Origin: Bordetella parapertussis
GTDB taxonomy: Bacteria > Pseudomonadota > Gammaproteobacteria > Burkholderiales > Burkholderiaceae
Reading direction: 5' to 3'
DNA: 5,974 nucleotides
NCBI GenBank assembly: GCA_945901665.1
Contig: CAMDLJ010000172.1
Location: forward strand, 1 to 5,974
The notes beneath the pieces were generated by a model that did not search any database, was not told the origin of the DNA, and worked only from the letters and a program-made list of their open reading frames with translations. The position numbers were made by a program, and so were the translations under genes. Positions 5,496 to 5,974 of the stretch are shown one piece after another (the first letter of the stretch is position 1; every line of letters begins with the position of its first letter).

Positions 5496-5974
5496 ATGAA
5501 CAGCCTCTCCTCCTCATGGCAACAGGTGCAAGACCGCATCGCTGCCGCTTGCCAGGCCAGTGGCCGCCATATTGACAGCGTGCAATTGCTGGCGGTGTCC
5601 AAAACCTTCCCCGCCGATGCCGTCGCTGCTGTGGCCGCCTTGGGTCAGCGCGACTTTGGCGAAAACTATGTTCAAGAGGGTGTGGACAAAATTGTGGCCC
5701 TGAGCGGTGTGGCCGGCTTGGTGTGGCATTGCATAGGCCCTTTGCAAAGCAACAAAACCCGTTTGGTCGCCGAGCATTTCGATTGGGTGCACAGCGTGGA
5801 TCGCCTGAAAATCGCCCAGCGTTTGAGCGAGCAACGCCCCGCACACCTGCCACCTTTGCAAGTGTGTTTGCAAGTCAACATCGATGGCGGTTCCACCAAA
5901 GCCGGTGTGGCACCTGTTGATGCATTGGCTTTGGCGCAAGCGGTAGCGGCCTTGCCGCGTTTGGTGTTGCGCGG
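5496..5974 (+). CDS. yggS: YggS/PLPBP family pyridoxal-phosphate homeostasis protein, 3' end outside window
   Basis: Rightward frame from ATG 5496, open to the window edge, with 159 complete codons of a protein that usually has about 230. Signatures are LLAVSKTFPAD (31-41) with Lys36 as the PLP-binding lysine, FGENYVQE (54-61), WHCIGPLQSNK (77-87), WVHSVDRLKIA (97-107) and LQVNIDGGSTKAGV (125-138). These follow the alanine-racemase-like TIM barrel of the family. YggS has no known catalytic activity; it binds and buffers PLP and affects vitamin B6 and amino-acid balance in the cytosol. It is divergent from the pilT-like gene, an arrangement also found in Pseudomonas, where it is conserved without an obvious functional link. 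There is no Shine-Dalgarno sequence before the ATG, but a -10-like TATAGT ends six bases before it. Confidence 0.93.
   Translation, partial: MNSLSSSWQQVQDRIAAACQASGRHIDSVQLLAVSKTFPADAVAAVAALGQRDFGENYVQEGVDKIVALSGVAGLVWHCIGPLQSNKTRLVAEHFDWVHSVDRLKIAQRLSEQRPAHLPPLQVCLQVNIDGGSTKAGVAPVDALALAQAVAALPRLVLR

Overview
The window reads as ordinary chromosomal DNA of a betaproteobacterium, most likely a member of the Comamonadaceae (Burkholderiales). This rests on the GC-rich, strongly GC3-biased codon use, the style of the proteins (membrane-anchored c5-type cytochrome, Burkholderiales-like SIS protein and RsmI), and the local gene order. The taxonomic call is from memory of these families, not from a search. 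I saw no insertion sequence, CRISPR array, integrase, toxin-antitoxin pair or rRNA.

Layout, left to right. (1) The first 470 bases are the 5' part of a leftward gene for a membrane-anchored monohaem cytochrome c5-like protein; its 3' end lies outside the window. (2) A 160-base divergent intergenic region separates it from a rightward tRNA-Arg(CCG) with encoded CCA (631-706). (3) rsmI, the 16S rRNA 2'-O-methyltransferase gene, runs leftward towards the tRNA (750-1679). (4) Divergent from rsmI, with only 14 bases between start codons, is a rightward cluster: yraN (UPF0102), a SIS-domain sugar-phosphate isomerase of the GmhA/DiaA group, and a two-BON-domain outer-membrane lipoprotein like DolP/YraP. 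This matches the enterobacterial yraL(rsmI)-yraM(lpoA)-yraN-diaA-yraP block, but without the lpoA gene. (5) After a hairpin-containing gap, a leftward pair follows: a beta-hydroxyacid dehydrogenase-family oxidoreductase (3445-4356) downstream of a PilT-family retraction ATPase (4424-5464). (6) Divergent from pilT, 31 bases away, is the 5' part of yggS (PLP-binding homeostasis protein), cut by the window end. A yggS/pilT divergent pair is also known from Pseudomonas.

Functionally the window mixes translation (tRNA, RsmI), envelope biogenesis (SIS protein possibly for heptose/LPS, DolP lipoprotein), respiration (cytochrome), surface motility (PilT) and cofactor homeostasis (YggS). The clearest coupling is the 4-base ATGA overlap of the SIS gene and the BON lipoprotein gene. 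No undescribed system is apparent. The points most worth a second look are the mixed DiaA/GmhA character of the SIS protein, the divergent PilT without a pilU behind it, and two start codons that lack a Shine-Dalgarno sequence but have -10-like hexamers at leaderless spacing.
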